Source: Bacteroidales bacterium 45-6
GTDB lineage: Bacteria; Bacteroidota; Bacteroidia; Bacteroidales; Dysgonomonadaceae
Assembly: GCA_001897035.1 (NCBI GenBank)
Contig: MKRS01000697.1
Location: 1-5,460, forward strand
DNA: 5,460 nt
Reading direction: 5' to 3'
Below are positions 1 through 5,460 of this stretch, piece after piece. Both the position numbers and the translations under genes were made by a program. Below the pieces are notes generated by a model that saw nothing but the letters and a program-made list of their open reading frames with translations, did no database searches and was not told the DNA's origin. Every line of letters starts with the position of its first letter. Within the stretch, counting starts at the first letter, position 1.

Positions 1-595
1 CTTCGTCGAGGGCACGCGCAGCTACGACACCGAAGCGGTCGATACGTGTGCGAAGCACATTGAACGAATTGTCGGCCACACTTTTGAGTTCTTCCCTCAA
101 TACCGAGATCACCTTTTCGTTGTTGTCGGTGGGGTTGATCCGGCTTTTCAAGGTCACGGAGAAAATGTCTGCCAACCTCGCATTTTTATCGATACTCTCA
201 AACTTGTTCTTGAACAAGGTGATAAAATCGAGGTTGCTTCCAGTGCGGTTTTCCGCAACAGCCTCTGTGATGGCTTTGTTGAATTGAGCATTATCCGTAT
301 TGGCCAAAGTCCTCAAAACGGCTGCGGCATCAATTTCAAGAATAACATTCATACCGCCCTTCAAGTCAAGGCCTAATCCGATTTCTTTTTCACGGCATTG
401 CTTCAATGTGTAGCCAAGCCATACTTTTTGAGTTGAGATTGAATCCAGATAGTGACTTCCTGCATTCAAATCACCGTTGGCAAACTCTATTGCTTTGCTT
501 TCATAGTGCCTTGTCACAAATGAAAATGACAAATAATACACACAAACCAATGTCAAAAGAACGGCAAAAACTTTTACAAATCCTTTGTTTTGCAT
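1..595 (-). CDS. secD: Protein translocase subunit SecD (or SecDF fusion), N-terminal part, truncated by the window edge
   Basis: SecD/SecDF is an inner-membrane partner of SecYEG that uses the proton gradient to help pull exported proteins across the membrane. The ATG lies at 595-593 and 198 codons are visible before the window ends. One hydrophobic segment at about residues 6-27 is the first membrane helix. The SecD motif GLDLKGG follows at residues 75-81, then the start of the large periplasmic domain, with VLRTRIDRFGV at 180-190. Bacteroidetes usually encode SecD and SecF as one protein of about 1000 residues; only the N terminus is seen here, so fusion is an inference. The last seven visible residues (192-198, AARALDE) do not match the conserved QPNIQ-type continuation expected after GVV, and the bases coding them are GC-rich, so the extreme left end may be artefactual. 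The gene has its own promoter at 714-743, and there is no Shine-Dalgarno site before the ATG, only A/T-rich sequence. Confidence 0.9.
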   Translation of the reverse strand, partial: MQNKGFVKVFAVLLTLVCVYYLSFSFVTRHYESKAIEFANGDLNAGSHYLDSISTQKVWLGYTLKQCREKEIGLGLDLKGGMNVILEIDAAAVLRTLANTDNAQFNKAITEAVAENRTGSNLDFITLFKNKFESIDKNARLADIFSVTLKSRINPTDNNEKVISVLREELKSVADNSFNVLRTRIDRFGVVAARALDE

Positions 596-713
596 TTGGA
601 ATTACTTAAATATTTATTGTTTTATAATTAATTTCTTAAGATTTTTTCTATTTAAAAAGCTCAAAACCAAGGCCCGATTAGTTAAAAACAAAAAGAATCC
701 ATTTTCAAGCCTG

Positions 714-743
714 CAAATATAGTCTTTTTATTCTTTTATCAAA
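714..743 (-). promoter_or_regulatory. Bacteroidetes-type promoter for secD
   Basis: Read on the minus strand, TTTG (743-740) is followed by 18 bases and then TATATTTG (721-714). This fits the Bacteroidetes primary sigma-factor consensus TTTG-N~19-TAnnTTTG. A start about seven bases past the -7 box gives transcription from near 707 and a leader of roughly 110 bases before the secD ATG at 595. The leader is strongly A/T-rich, with no ribosome binding site or convincing riboswitch fold that I can see. Confidence 0.7.
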
Positions 744-929
744 AGATATTTGCCTGTGAAATTATCATTTAATGACACACATCTCGTCTGAAATGGGGCA
801 ACGGGAAGCCAAAATACCCTTTTGGAAATTCCGCGATTCGCAAGGGTGCTTTTCAGGAAGAATGGCGTACTTGTGCGCAAAAAAGACAAGGTATCTGGAA
901 TCATTCTACCGAACAAGGCGCAAAAAACA

Positions 930-958
930 TTCGATATGGAAGATTTTCATTAAATTTG
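930..958 (+). promoter_or_regulatory. Candidate Bacteroidetes-type promoter for metA and the U32 gene
   Basis: TAAATTTG at 951-958 matches the -7 consensus TAnnTTTG exactly. The upstream element is weaker: TTCG at 930-933 differs by one base from TTTG and lies 17 bases away, slightly short of the usual spacing. Transcription would begin near 965 and give a leader of about 43 bases before the metA ATG at 1008. This is the only full -7 match I found on this strand in the intergenic region. Confidence 0.5.
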
Positions 959-1007
959 TGTCCTGTTTTTCACATCGAATCAGAATCGTCGAATTAAATT
1001 GCAGAAA

Positions 1008-1958
1008 ATGCCATTAACCCTTCCTACCAATTTGCCGGCAATCGAACTTCTCAAGAAAGAGAATATATTCGTAATAAGCCAGTTGAGAGCGAAAACTCAG
1101 GATATTCGCCCGCTGAAAGTGGCTGTTCTCAATTTGATGCCGCTCAAGATAGCCACCGAAACAGACCTGATCCGGGTGATGTCGAACACGCCCCTGCAAA
1201 TAGAAGTGGATTTCGTGAGCCTCAGCTCCCACGAATCGAAGAACACGCCCGCCGAACACATGAAGGCTTTTTACAAAAGCTTCGACGAAATTTCGAAAAG
1301 CAACTACGACGGGTTGATCGTGACGGGAGCACCTGTCGAAAACTTGAATTTCGAGGATGTGAATTATTGGGATGAAGTATGCCAAGTGTTTGACTGGGCA
1401 CATCACCATGTGACCTCTTCGTTTTATATCTGTTGGGCCGCCCAAGCCGCTCTGTATCGGTTCTACGGCGTTCCAAAACATCCGCTCCCCGAAAAGATGT
1501 TCGGCGTGTTCAGGCACACTATTCTGGATCGGAATTGCCCCTTGTTCAGGGGATTTGACGACGAATATTATGCGCCGCACAGCCGGCACACCGAAATCAG
1601 AGCCGAAGACATTGCCAAGCACGAGGATTTGAAACTCCTTTCCACTTCCGACGAATCGGGCGTGTATATCGTGCAAGGGCGGGGCGGACGCGAATTTTAC
1701 GTTACCGGACATTCCGAATATGCCCTATATACGCTCCACAACGAATATTCGCGCGACGCTTCCAAAGGGCTTCCCATCCAACCGCCGCGCCATTATTACA
1801 GGCAAGACGACCCTCTCCAGAAGCCTATTTCCCGCTGGACAGGACACGGCAACCTTCTCTTCAACAATTGGATAAACTATTACCTCTATCAATCCACACC
1901 ATTCAAACTGGAAGACATCGATAAACTCGGCGACATCTATTTTGATTTTGATTTATAG
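1008..1958 (+). CDS. metAA: Homoserine O-acetyltransferase, MetA family (first step of the methionine branch)
   Basis: This cytoplasmic enzyme acylates the hydroxyl of L-homoserine, activating it for sulfur incorporation. At 316 residues it is close to E. coli MetA (309), and its key positions fall at the same numbers: nucleophile Cys142 in YICWAAQAA, Lys47, Lys163, Ser192, His235 and Glu237 in GHSEY, and Arg249. Residue 111 is Glu (GAPVEN). In this family Glu111 goes with acetyl-CoA and Gly111 with succinyl-CoA, so O-acetylhomoserine is the predicted product although databases often name the family succinyltransferase. The ATG at 1008 gives the usual MPLxLPxNLPAIELL start; a TTG at 999 would add only three residues and is less likely. 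The region before the ATG is A-rich without a Shine-Dalgarno site. The U32 gene follows nine bases after the TAG stop, so the two are probably one transcript. Family assignment is near certain; donor specificity is inferred from one residue plus overall similarity to the acetyl type. Confidence 0.96.
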   Translation: MPLTLPTNLPAIELLKKENIFVISQLRAKTQDIRPLKVAVLNLMPLKIATETDLIRVMSNTPLQIEVDFVSLSSHESKNTPAEHMKAFYKSFDEISKSNYDGLIVTGAPVENLNFEDVNYWDEVCQVFDWAHHHVTSSFYICWAAQAALYRFYGVPKHPLPEKMFGVFRHTILDRNCPLFRGFDDEYYAPHSRHTEIRAEDIAKHEDLKLLSTSDESGVYIVQGRGGREFYVTGHSEYALYTLHNEYSRDASKGLPIQPPRHYYRQDDPLQKPISRWTGHGNLLFNNWINYYLYQSTPFKLEDIDKLGDIYFDFDL

Positions 1959-1970
1959 TTCAACACATTG
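1956..1970 (+). other. metA stop / U32 start junction in the same reading frame
   Basis: The metA TAG (1956-1958) is followed by three sense codons (TTC AAC ACA) and then the TTG start of the U32 gene (1968-1970), all in one frame. The tight spacing suggests cotranscription and perhaps reinitiation by the same ribosome. A single readthrough of the TAG would join the two proteins, but nothing in the sequence shows that this happens. There is no Shine-Dalgarno sequence in the gap. Confidence 0.7.
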
Positions 1971-3818
1971 ATTGCAGCCCGAAGAATAGAATTACTTGCT
2001 CCTGCCAAAAATGCAGAATTCGGCATGGAAGCCATTTTGCACGGAGCCGATGCAGTGTATATCGGAGCGCCCAAGTTCAGCGCACGTGCTGCTGCTGGAA
2101 ATGCCATTGAAGACATCGAAAGCTTAACCAAGTTTGCGCATCAGTATCACGCCCGAGTGTATGTGGCATTGAACACGATTCTCAGTGACGAAGAACTACT
2201 CGAAACCGAGCAGTTGATTCACGAATTGTACCGCATAGGCATCGATGCACTTATCATACAGGATTTGGGCATCATGCAGCTCGACCTGCCCCCTATCCCG
2301 CTCCATGCCAGCACCCAGATGGACAACCGGACAGTAGAAAAAGCCATTTTTCTGGAAAAAGCGGGCTTTTCCCAAATCGTATTGGCTCGCGAACTTACCA
2401 TCGGAGAAATCACAAAAATCGCTGCAGCCGTTTCCACCCCTTTGGAAGTGTTCATCCACGGGGCCTTGTGCGTGTCCTTCAGCGGCCAATGCTACCTGAG
2501 CAGCGCACTGAATGGCCGAAGTGCCAACCGCGGCAACTGCTCACAACCTTGCCGCTTGCCCTACAACTTAGTTGATAGCAACGGAACGGAAATAGTTTCG
2601 GGGAAACATTTGCTGTCGATGAAAGACCTGAGCCAAGCGGACAACCTGGAAGAATTGCTGGAGGTGGGTGTCAGCTCGTTGAAAATTGAAGGACGGCTCA
2701 AAGACCTTTCCTACCTGAAAAACGTGGTGGCCTTTTACCGACAAAAATTGGACAAGATACTGGCGAAAAAACCGGAATTGATCCGGGCTTCTTCCGGGAA
2801 ATCGACCTTTACCTTTACTCCAGACCTGCAAAAAAGCTTCAACCGGAGCTTCACCGACTATTTCCTGCACAACCGCAAGGAAAAAGTATGGTCGATTGAC
2901 TCCCCTAAATCCACCGGCGAATTTGTGGGAACTGTCGCAGAAGTGACCACCCGCTACATCCGATTGCAAAGCAAGGTGAAACTCAACAACGGGGACGGAC
3001 TGTGCTTCCTCAACCACAAAAAAGAATTGGACGGCATCCATGTGAACCGGGTGGAAGGCGACCTGATCTTTCCTCTTCGAATTCCTGAAATAAAAAAAGG
3101 GACTCCGATTTACAGGAACAATGACCACGAATTTGAGAAAATTCTGTCTAAAAAAACGGCGGAGAGAAAAATCAGCACACAAATCCAACTTAGGGAAACG
3201 AGTACCGGTTTTGTACTAAAGATAGAAGACGAAGATGGATTTTCGACATCCATCGATTATACGGCAACGAAAGAGATTGCCCAAAAAGACCAAACCGAGA
3301 ACATCAAAAACAACCTTAAAAAGACTGGCGAAACCATCTTTTCGGTGGAATCCGTCGATATTCAATTTTCGGAAAACCTCTTTATTCCTGCTTCTTCGCT
3401 TTCGCAATGGAGACGCGAAATCACAGGGAAGCTACTCCACACCCGCTTAGAGAATTATCCCCGGGAAGAAGTTGCGCACACGCCAACTACCCACGCTTTT
3501 CCCACAAAGGAAATTACTTATTTGGGCAATGTGGCCAACAGCAAGGCCAGGTTGTTCTACGTGCAGCACCAAGCTGCCGTGAAGCAGCAAGCTTTTGAAT
3601 TAGAGAAGCAAAGCGACGTGCCGCTGATGTTCACCCGCCACTGCGTGAAGCATTCGATGGGCTGGTGTCCCAAAGACCATCAGGAAAAATCGCCTTACAA
3701 AGAGCCGTTCTTCCTGCTCCACGAAAACACGAAACTCCGATTGGAATTCGACTGCAAGGAATGCCAGATGAAAGTGTATAAAGACGAAACCGTCTCAAAA
3801 GAACGCAAATTACACTAA
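1968..3818 (+). CDS. U32-family protein (annotated as peptidase/collagenase), probable RNA-hydroxylation relative of RlhA/TrhP
   Basis: The 616-residue protein opens with the U32 barrel start (IELLAPAKN, then HGADAVYIGAPKFSARA at 25-41). The U32 signature lies at about 160-179 (EVFIHGALCVSFSGQCYLSS). Cys168, Cys175, Cys191 and Cys195 match the four cysteines that hold a 4Fe-4S cluster in characterised U32 proteins such as UbiU/UbiV. Residues 380-490 look like the collagenase-type C-terminal domain (DUF3656-like) also present in RlhA, ending in a SLSQWRREI segment. A further cysteine set follows near the C terminus: C559, C567, C596 and C599. E. coli relatives RlhA and TrhP hydroxylate 23S rRNA and tRNA, so RNA modification is likelier than proteolysis; the exact substrate cannot be told. 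The start is a TTG at 1968: the metA stop in the same frame only four codons upstream rules out an earlier start, and the first in-frame ATG (residue 20) would remove conserved sequence. No signal peptide is seen. Confidence 0.9.
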   Translation: MIAARRIELLAPAKNAEFGMEAILHGADAVYIGAPKFSARAAAGNAIEDIESLTKFAHQYHARVYVALNTILSDEELLETEQLIHELYRIGIDALIIQDLGIMQLDLPPIPLHASTQMDNRTVEKAIFLEKAGFSQIVLARELTIGEITKIAAAVSTPLEVFIHGALCVSFSGQCYLSSALNGRSANRGNCSQPCRLPYNLVDSNGTEIVSGKHLLSMKDLSQADNLEELLEVGVSSLKIEGRLKDLSYLKNVVAFYRQKLDKILAKKPELIRASSGKSTFTFTPDLQKSFNRSFTDYFLHNRKEKVWSIDSPKSTGEFVGTVAEVTTRYIRLQSKVKLNNGDGLCFLNHKKELDGIHVNRVEGDLIFPLRIPEIKKGTPIYRNNDHEFEKILSKKTAERKISTQIQLRETSTGFVLKIEDEDGFSTSIDYTATKEIAQKDQTENIKNNLKKTGETIFSVESVDIQFSENLFIPASSLSQWRREITGKLLHTRLENYPREEVAHTPTTHAFPTKEITYLGNVANSKARLFYVQHQAAVKQQAFELEKQSDVPLMFTRHCVKHSMGWCPKDHQEKSPYKEPFFLLHENTKLRLEFDCKECQMKVYKDETVSKERKLH

Positions 3819-3901
3819 TATTCTCGCATTTACCAAACAGACTGCCATGGCTGTAACTATCTGTTTTAAAGGGCAAAAAGAATTAGCGTAATTTGCGTTC
3901 T
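3800..3901. repeat. Long inverted repeat made of 9-base units at the convergent gene ends
   Basis: The arm at 3800-3819 is the reverse complement of 3882-3901 at 19 of 20 positions. The only mismatch is 3814/3887, which is A-C in the plus-strand RNA and a U-G wobble in the minus-strand RNA. The right arm is itself a tandem of two similar 9-mers, AATTAGCGT (3881-3889) and AATTTGCGT (3890-3898); the left arm holds the same pair inverted and slightly diverged. The left arm overlaps the last five codons and the stop of the U32 gene. A 62-base spacer contains a smaller dyad at 3835-3866. On the minus strand the structure is followed by TTCTTTTG, so it could end hisB transcription. It may also be a copy of a dispersed Bacteroidetes intergenic repeat. 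Confidence 0.75.
3835..3867. terminator. Possible weak bidirectional terminator hairpin
   Basis: AAACAGA (3835-3841) pairs with TCTGTTT (3860-3866), leaving an 18-base loop that contains the palindrome GCCATGGC (3844-3851). On the plus strand the stem runs into TTTT. It lies between the convergent U32 and hisB genes, where a two-way terminator is expected, but the stem is short, A/T-rich and has a long loop, so it is weak alone. It may act together with the surrounding inverted repeat. Confidence 0.35.
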
Positions 3902-3929
3902 ATACCTCTTTTAAGTCAGCCTCGGGTTG

Positions 3930-5042
3930 TCACAACGTCCCCTTCGTGGAAGGCAATTCGTACTTAAAGATATCCCGCTTGAGAGCCATCTTCAGCGAAC
4001 GGGCCAAGGCCTTGAAAATCCCTTCAATCTTGTGGTGTTCGTTCGCCCCTTCAGCCTTGATGTTCAAGTTCATTTTGGCAGCATCGCTCAACGATTTGAA
4101 GAAATGCAGGAACATTTCCGTGGGCATGTCCCCCACCCTTTCGCGCTTGAACTCCGCATCCCACACCAACCACGGGCGACCGCCGAAATCCAATGCCACC
4201 GAGCAAAGACAATCGTCCATCGGCAGGCAATAACCGTAGCGTTCGATGCCCCGTTTGTTGCCTAACGCTTGGTGAATGGCTTCACCCAAAGCGATGGCCG
4301 TGTCCTCGATGGTGTGATGCTCGTCCACTTCGAGGTCGCCTTTTGTTTGAATGGTCAGGTCAATGCCCGAATGCTTGCCGATCTGGGCGAGCATGTGGTC
4401 GAAAAAGCCCAATCCGGTTGATATCTTGGTCGTTCCGTTTCCATCCAAATTCAGCGAAACATAGATGTCGGTTTCCTTTGTGGCCCTTCGCACTTCCGCC
4501 TTTCGTTCTCCGGCAAAAATCAGTTCTGCCACCTTGTCCCAATCTTCCGTCTGCAAGATGCAATAAGGAAGCAATTCTTCCGGAACAAGCATCTTTTCAT
4601 TCAGAAAAATCGCCTTCGCACCGAGATTCTTAGCCAACTCAACATCCGTCAGCCGATCGCCAATCACGAAAGAATTAGCTAGATCGTATTCCCCCGAAAG
4701 ATATTTCCCCAGCATCCCCACTCCCGGTTTACGGGTGTCGAGATTATCCTCGGGAAAGCTCTTGTCGATAAAAATCTCGTCAAAAACAACCCCTTCACCT
4801 TCCAGCGTTTTCAGGATAAAATTATGCACTGGCCAAAAAGTGTCTTCGGGAAAAGAAGACGTTCCCAGCCCGTCCTGATTCGTAACCATCGCCCACTCAA
4901 AGTCGGTGTTCTTTTTCAAGAAATACAAGTTGCGTATCGCTTTCGGATAAAATTCCAGCTTCTCAAAGCTATCCAACTGATAATCTACGGGTGGTTCGAT
5001 AGCTATCGTGCCATCCCGGTCTATAAATAGTGCTCGTTTCAT
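3930..5042 (-). CDS. hisB: Bifunctional histidinol-phosphatase / imidazoleglycerol-phosphate dehydratase HisB
   Basis: The 370-residue cytoplasmic protein carries two histidine-pathway activities. Residues 1-165 form a HAD phosphatase that converts histidinol phosphate to histidinol: nucleophile region DRDGT with Asp8 and Asp10, Thr54 in VTNQDG, Lys105 in RKP, and Asp129/Asp133 in GDRLTD. Residues ~185-370 form the dehydratase, with FFDHML (213-218) and metal-binding histidine motifs DEHHTIED (240-247) and NEHHKIE (334-340); it ends in the usual LPSTKGxL. The alignment with E. coli HisB is nearly colinear, yet the four E. coli zinc ligands Cys93, His95, Cys101 and Cys103 are Asp, Ser, Leu and Thr here. 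The start chosen is the ATG at 5042, giving [12 protein letters not shown]; a TTG six codons earlier is within hisC and adds nothing conserved. The ATG overlaps the hisC TGA as ATGA, indicating translational coupling. The gene ends toward the convergent U32 gene, and no his gene follows it within the window. Confidence 0.97.
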   Translation of the reverse strand: MKRALFIDRDGTIAIEPPVDYQLDSFEKLEFYPKAIRNLYFLKKNTDFEWAMVTNQDGLGTSSFPEDTFWPVHNFILKTLEGEGVVFDEIFIDKSFPEDNLDTRKPGVGMLGKYLSGEYDLANSFVIGDRLTDVELAKNLGAKAIFLNEKMLVPEELLPYCILQTEDWDKVAELIFAGERKAEVRRATKETDIYVSLNLDGNGTTKISTGLGFFDHMLAQIGKHSGIDLTIQTKGDLEVDEHHTIEDTAIALGEAIHQALGNKRGIERYGYCLPMDDCLCSVALDFGGRPWLVWDAEFKRERVGDMPTEMFLHFFKSLSDAAKMNLNIKAEGANEHHKIEGIFKALARSLKMALKRDIFKYELPSTKGTL

Positions 5043-5460
5043 ATACCCAACTTTCTCCAAATGTCTATCAACTCTTTATTCTCTTCTTCCGTTCCTACAG
5101 TAATTCTTAGGCAATTGCCGCACAGAGTCACCGAATTGCGGTTGCGGACAATCACGCCCGAATCGGCCAGCTTGGCATAAATTCCATTGGCATCCGTCAC
5201 CTTCACCAAGACAAAATTGGCATCCGTCGGATAGATTTCAAGCACATCTCCCAGCGATTTCAGCTGTTCCGTGAGAAAGGCTCGCCCATCGAGCAAGGTT
5301 TTCACCCAGCTTTGCTTGCGTTCCACTTGCTCTATTTCGTTCAACACAAATTCCTGGGTTAATTGATTCACGTTGTAAGGATATTTCACCTTGTTGAACA
5401 AGCGGATGATTTCGGGCGATGCAAAAGCCATCCCCAAACGGACAGCCGCCAATCCCCATG
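5039..5460 (-). CDS. hisC: Histidinol-phosphate aminotransferase HisC, C-terminal part, truncated by the window edge
   Basis: HisC is a pyridoxal-phosphate fold type I aminotransferase that moves an amino group from glutamate to imidazole-acetol phosphate. About 139 residues are visible out of a usual ~350. The fragment begins [16 protein letters not shown], the stretch just after the PLP-binding lysine; that lysine would lie about two codons beyond the window, while the arginine in VRLG, which contacts the cofactor phosphate in this family, is present. Further along are YPYNVN, GVIVRNR, and NCLRITVGT, whose arginine binds the substrate in HisC. It ends in IDIWRKLGI and a TGA at 5041-5039 that overlaps the hisB ATG by the ATGA arrangement. 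In Bacteroidetes the common order is hisG-hisD-hisC-hisB, so the operon promoter is expected well to the right of the window. The reading frame is open at the right edge; a TTG at 5452 is internal, not a start. Confidence 0.95.
   Translation of the reverse strand, partial: WGLAAVRLGMAFASPEIIRLFNKVKYPYNVNQLTQEFVLNEIEQVERKQSWVKTLLDGRAFLTEQLKSLGDVLEIYPTDANFVLVKVTDANGIYAKLADSGVIVRNRNSVTLCGNCLRITVGTEEENKELIDIWRKLGI

Larger units (their letters stand above)
596..1007. other. Divergent intergenic region between secD and metA
   Basis: These 412 bases separate two genes that point away from each other. The secD side (596-770) is very A/T-rich and holds the leader and promoter of secD. The middle (about 771-930) has higher GC but no convincing gene: the short open frames on either strand (772-1017 plus, 728-916 minus) have no recognisable domain and poor start context. 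Small dyads occur there: CCAAAA/TTTTGG around a five-base loop at 809-825, GGAAATTCC at 824-832, and GCGATTCGC at 833-841. None is followed by a T-run. The metA side (930-1007) holds a plausible forward promoter. I see no SAM riboswitch. Confidence 0.7.

Noticed and set aside
745..752. GATATTTG as a second forward -7 box
   Set aside because: Its first base deviates from TAnnTTTG and no TTTG lies at a suitable distance upstream. It is also about 250 bases from metA.
728..916. 62-codon minus-strand frame upstream of secD
   Set aside because: It covers the -33 side of the secD promoter, has no domain similarity that I recognise, and no ribosome binding context.
959..1007. Possible SAM riboswitch in front of the methionine gene
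   Set aside because: The predicted leader is only about 43-50 bases and lacks the conserved cores of the SAM riboswitch classes that I know. The wider intergenic region shows none either.
772..1017. 81-codon plus-strand frame before metA
   Set aside because: It has no recognisable domain, runs past the metA start and contains the candidate metA promoter. Composition looks non-coding.
1014..1712. Open frame of 232 codons on the minus strand opposite metA
   Set aside because: It lies wholly within metA, which has every catalytic residue in place. The antisense protein shows no domain, so it is a by-product of metA codon use.
2568..3188. Open frame of 206 codons on the minus strand opposite the U32 gene
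   Set aside because: It is antisense to a well-supported gene, has no recognisable motif and no promoter or start context.
4193..4633. 146-codon plus-strand frame inside hisB
   Set aside because: It is antisense to the hisB dehydratase and linker coding region, is rich in Arg, Pro and Cys as shadows often are, and has no domain.

Overview
The window is ordinary bacterial chromosome, most likely from Bacteroidetes and probably Bacteroidales. Four things suggest this: the form of the SecD N terminus, a Bacteroidetes-type -7 box (TAnnTTTG) upstream of two genes, the absence of clear Shine-Dalgarno sites, and a bifunctional HisB without zinc ligands next to HisC. No mobile element, phage gene, CRISPR array, tRNA or rRNA is visible. 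I did not find a convincing undescribed system.

Layout. Bases 1-595 (-) hold the first 198 codons of secD or secDF, running off the left edge. Bases 596-1007 are a 412-base divergent intergenic region with a good promoter for secD and a plausible one for the rightward genes. Bases 1008-1958 (+) encode a MetA-family homoserine acyltransferase with Glu111, which predicts acetyl-CoA rather than succinyl-CoA as donor. Bases 1968-3818 (+) encode a long U32-family protein. It starts at TTG nine bases after the metA stop, in the same reading frame. Bases 3819-3929 separate convergent genes and carry most of a long inverted repeat built from 9-base units. Bases 3930-5042 (-) encode bifunctional HisB. 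Bases 5039-5460 (-) hold the C-terminal part of HisC, joined to hisB by an ATGA overlap.

How the genes relate. HisC and HisB carry out adjacent or near-adjacent steps of histidine biosynthesis and look translationally coupled. MetA starts the homoserine branch of methionine synthesis. The U32 protein is probably cotranscribed with metA; known relatives of this fold hydroxylate rRNA or tRNA, or take part in ubiquinone synthesis, so an RNA-modification role is more likely than proteolysis. SecD is an inner-membrane part of the Sec export machinery and is transcribed away from the rest.

The most useful second looks are the modular inverted repeat at 3800-3901, the MetA donor-specificity residue, the metA/U32 same-frame junction, and an abrupt loss of SecD family similarity in the first ~25 bases, which may be an assembly artefact.
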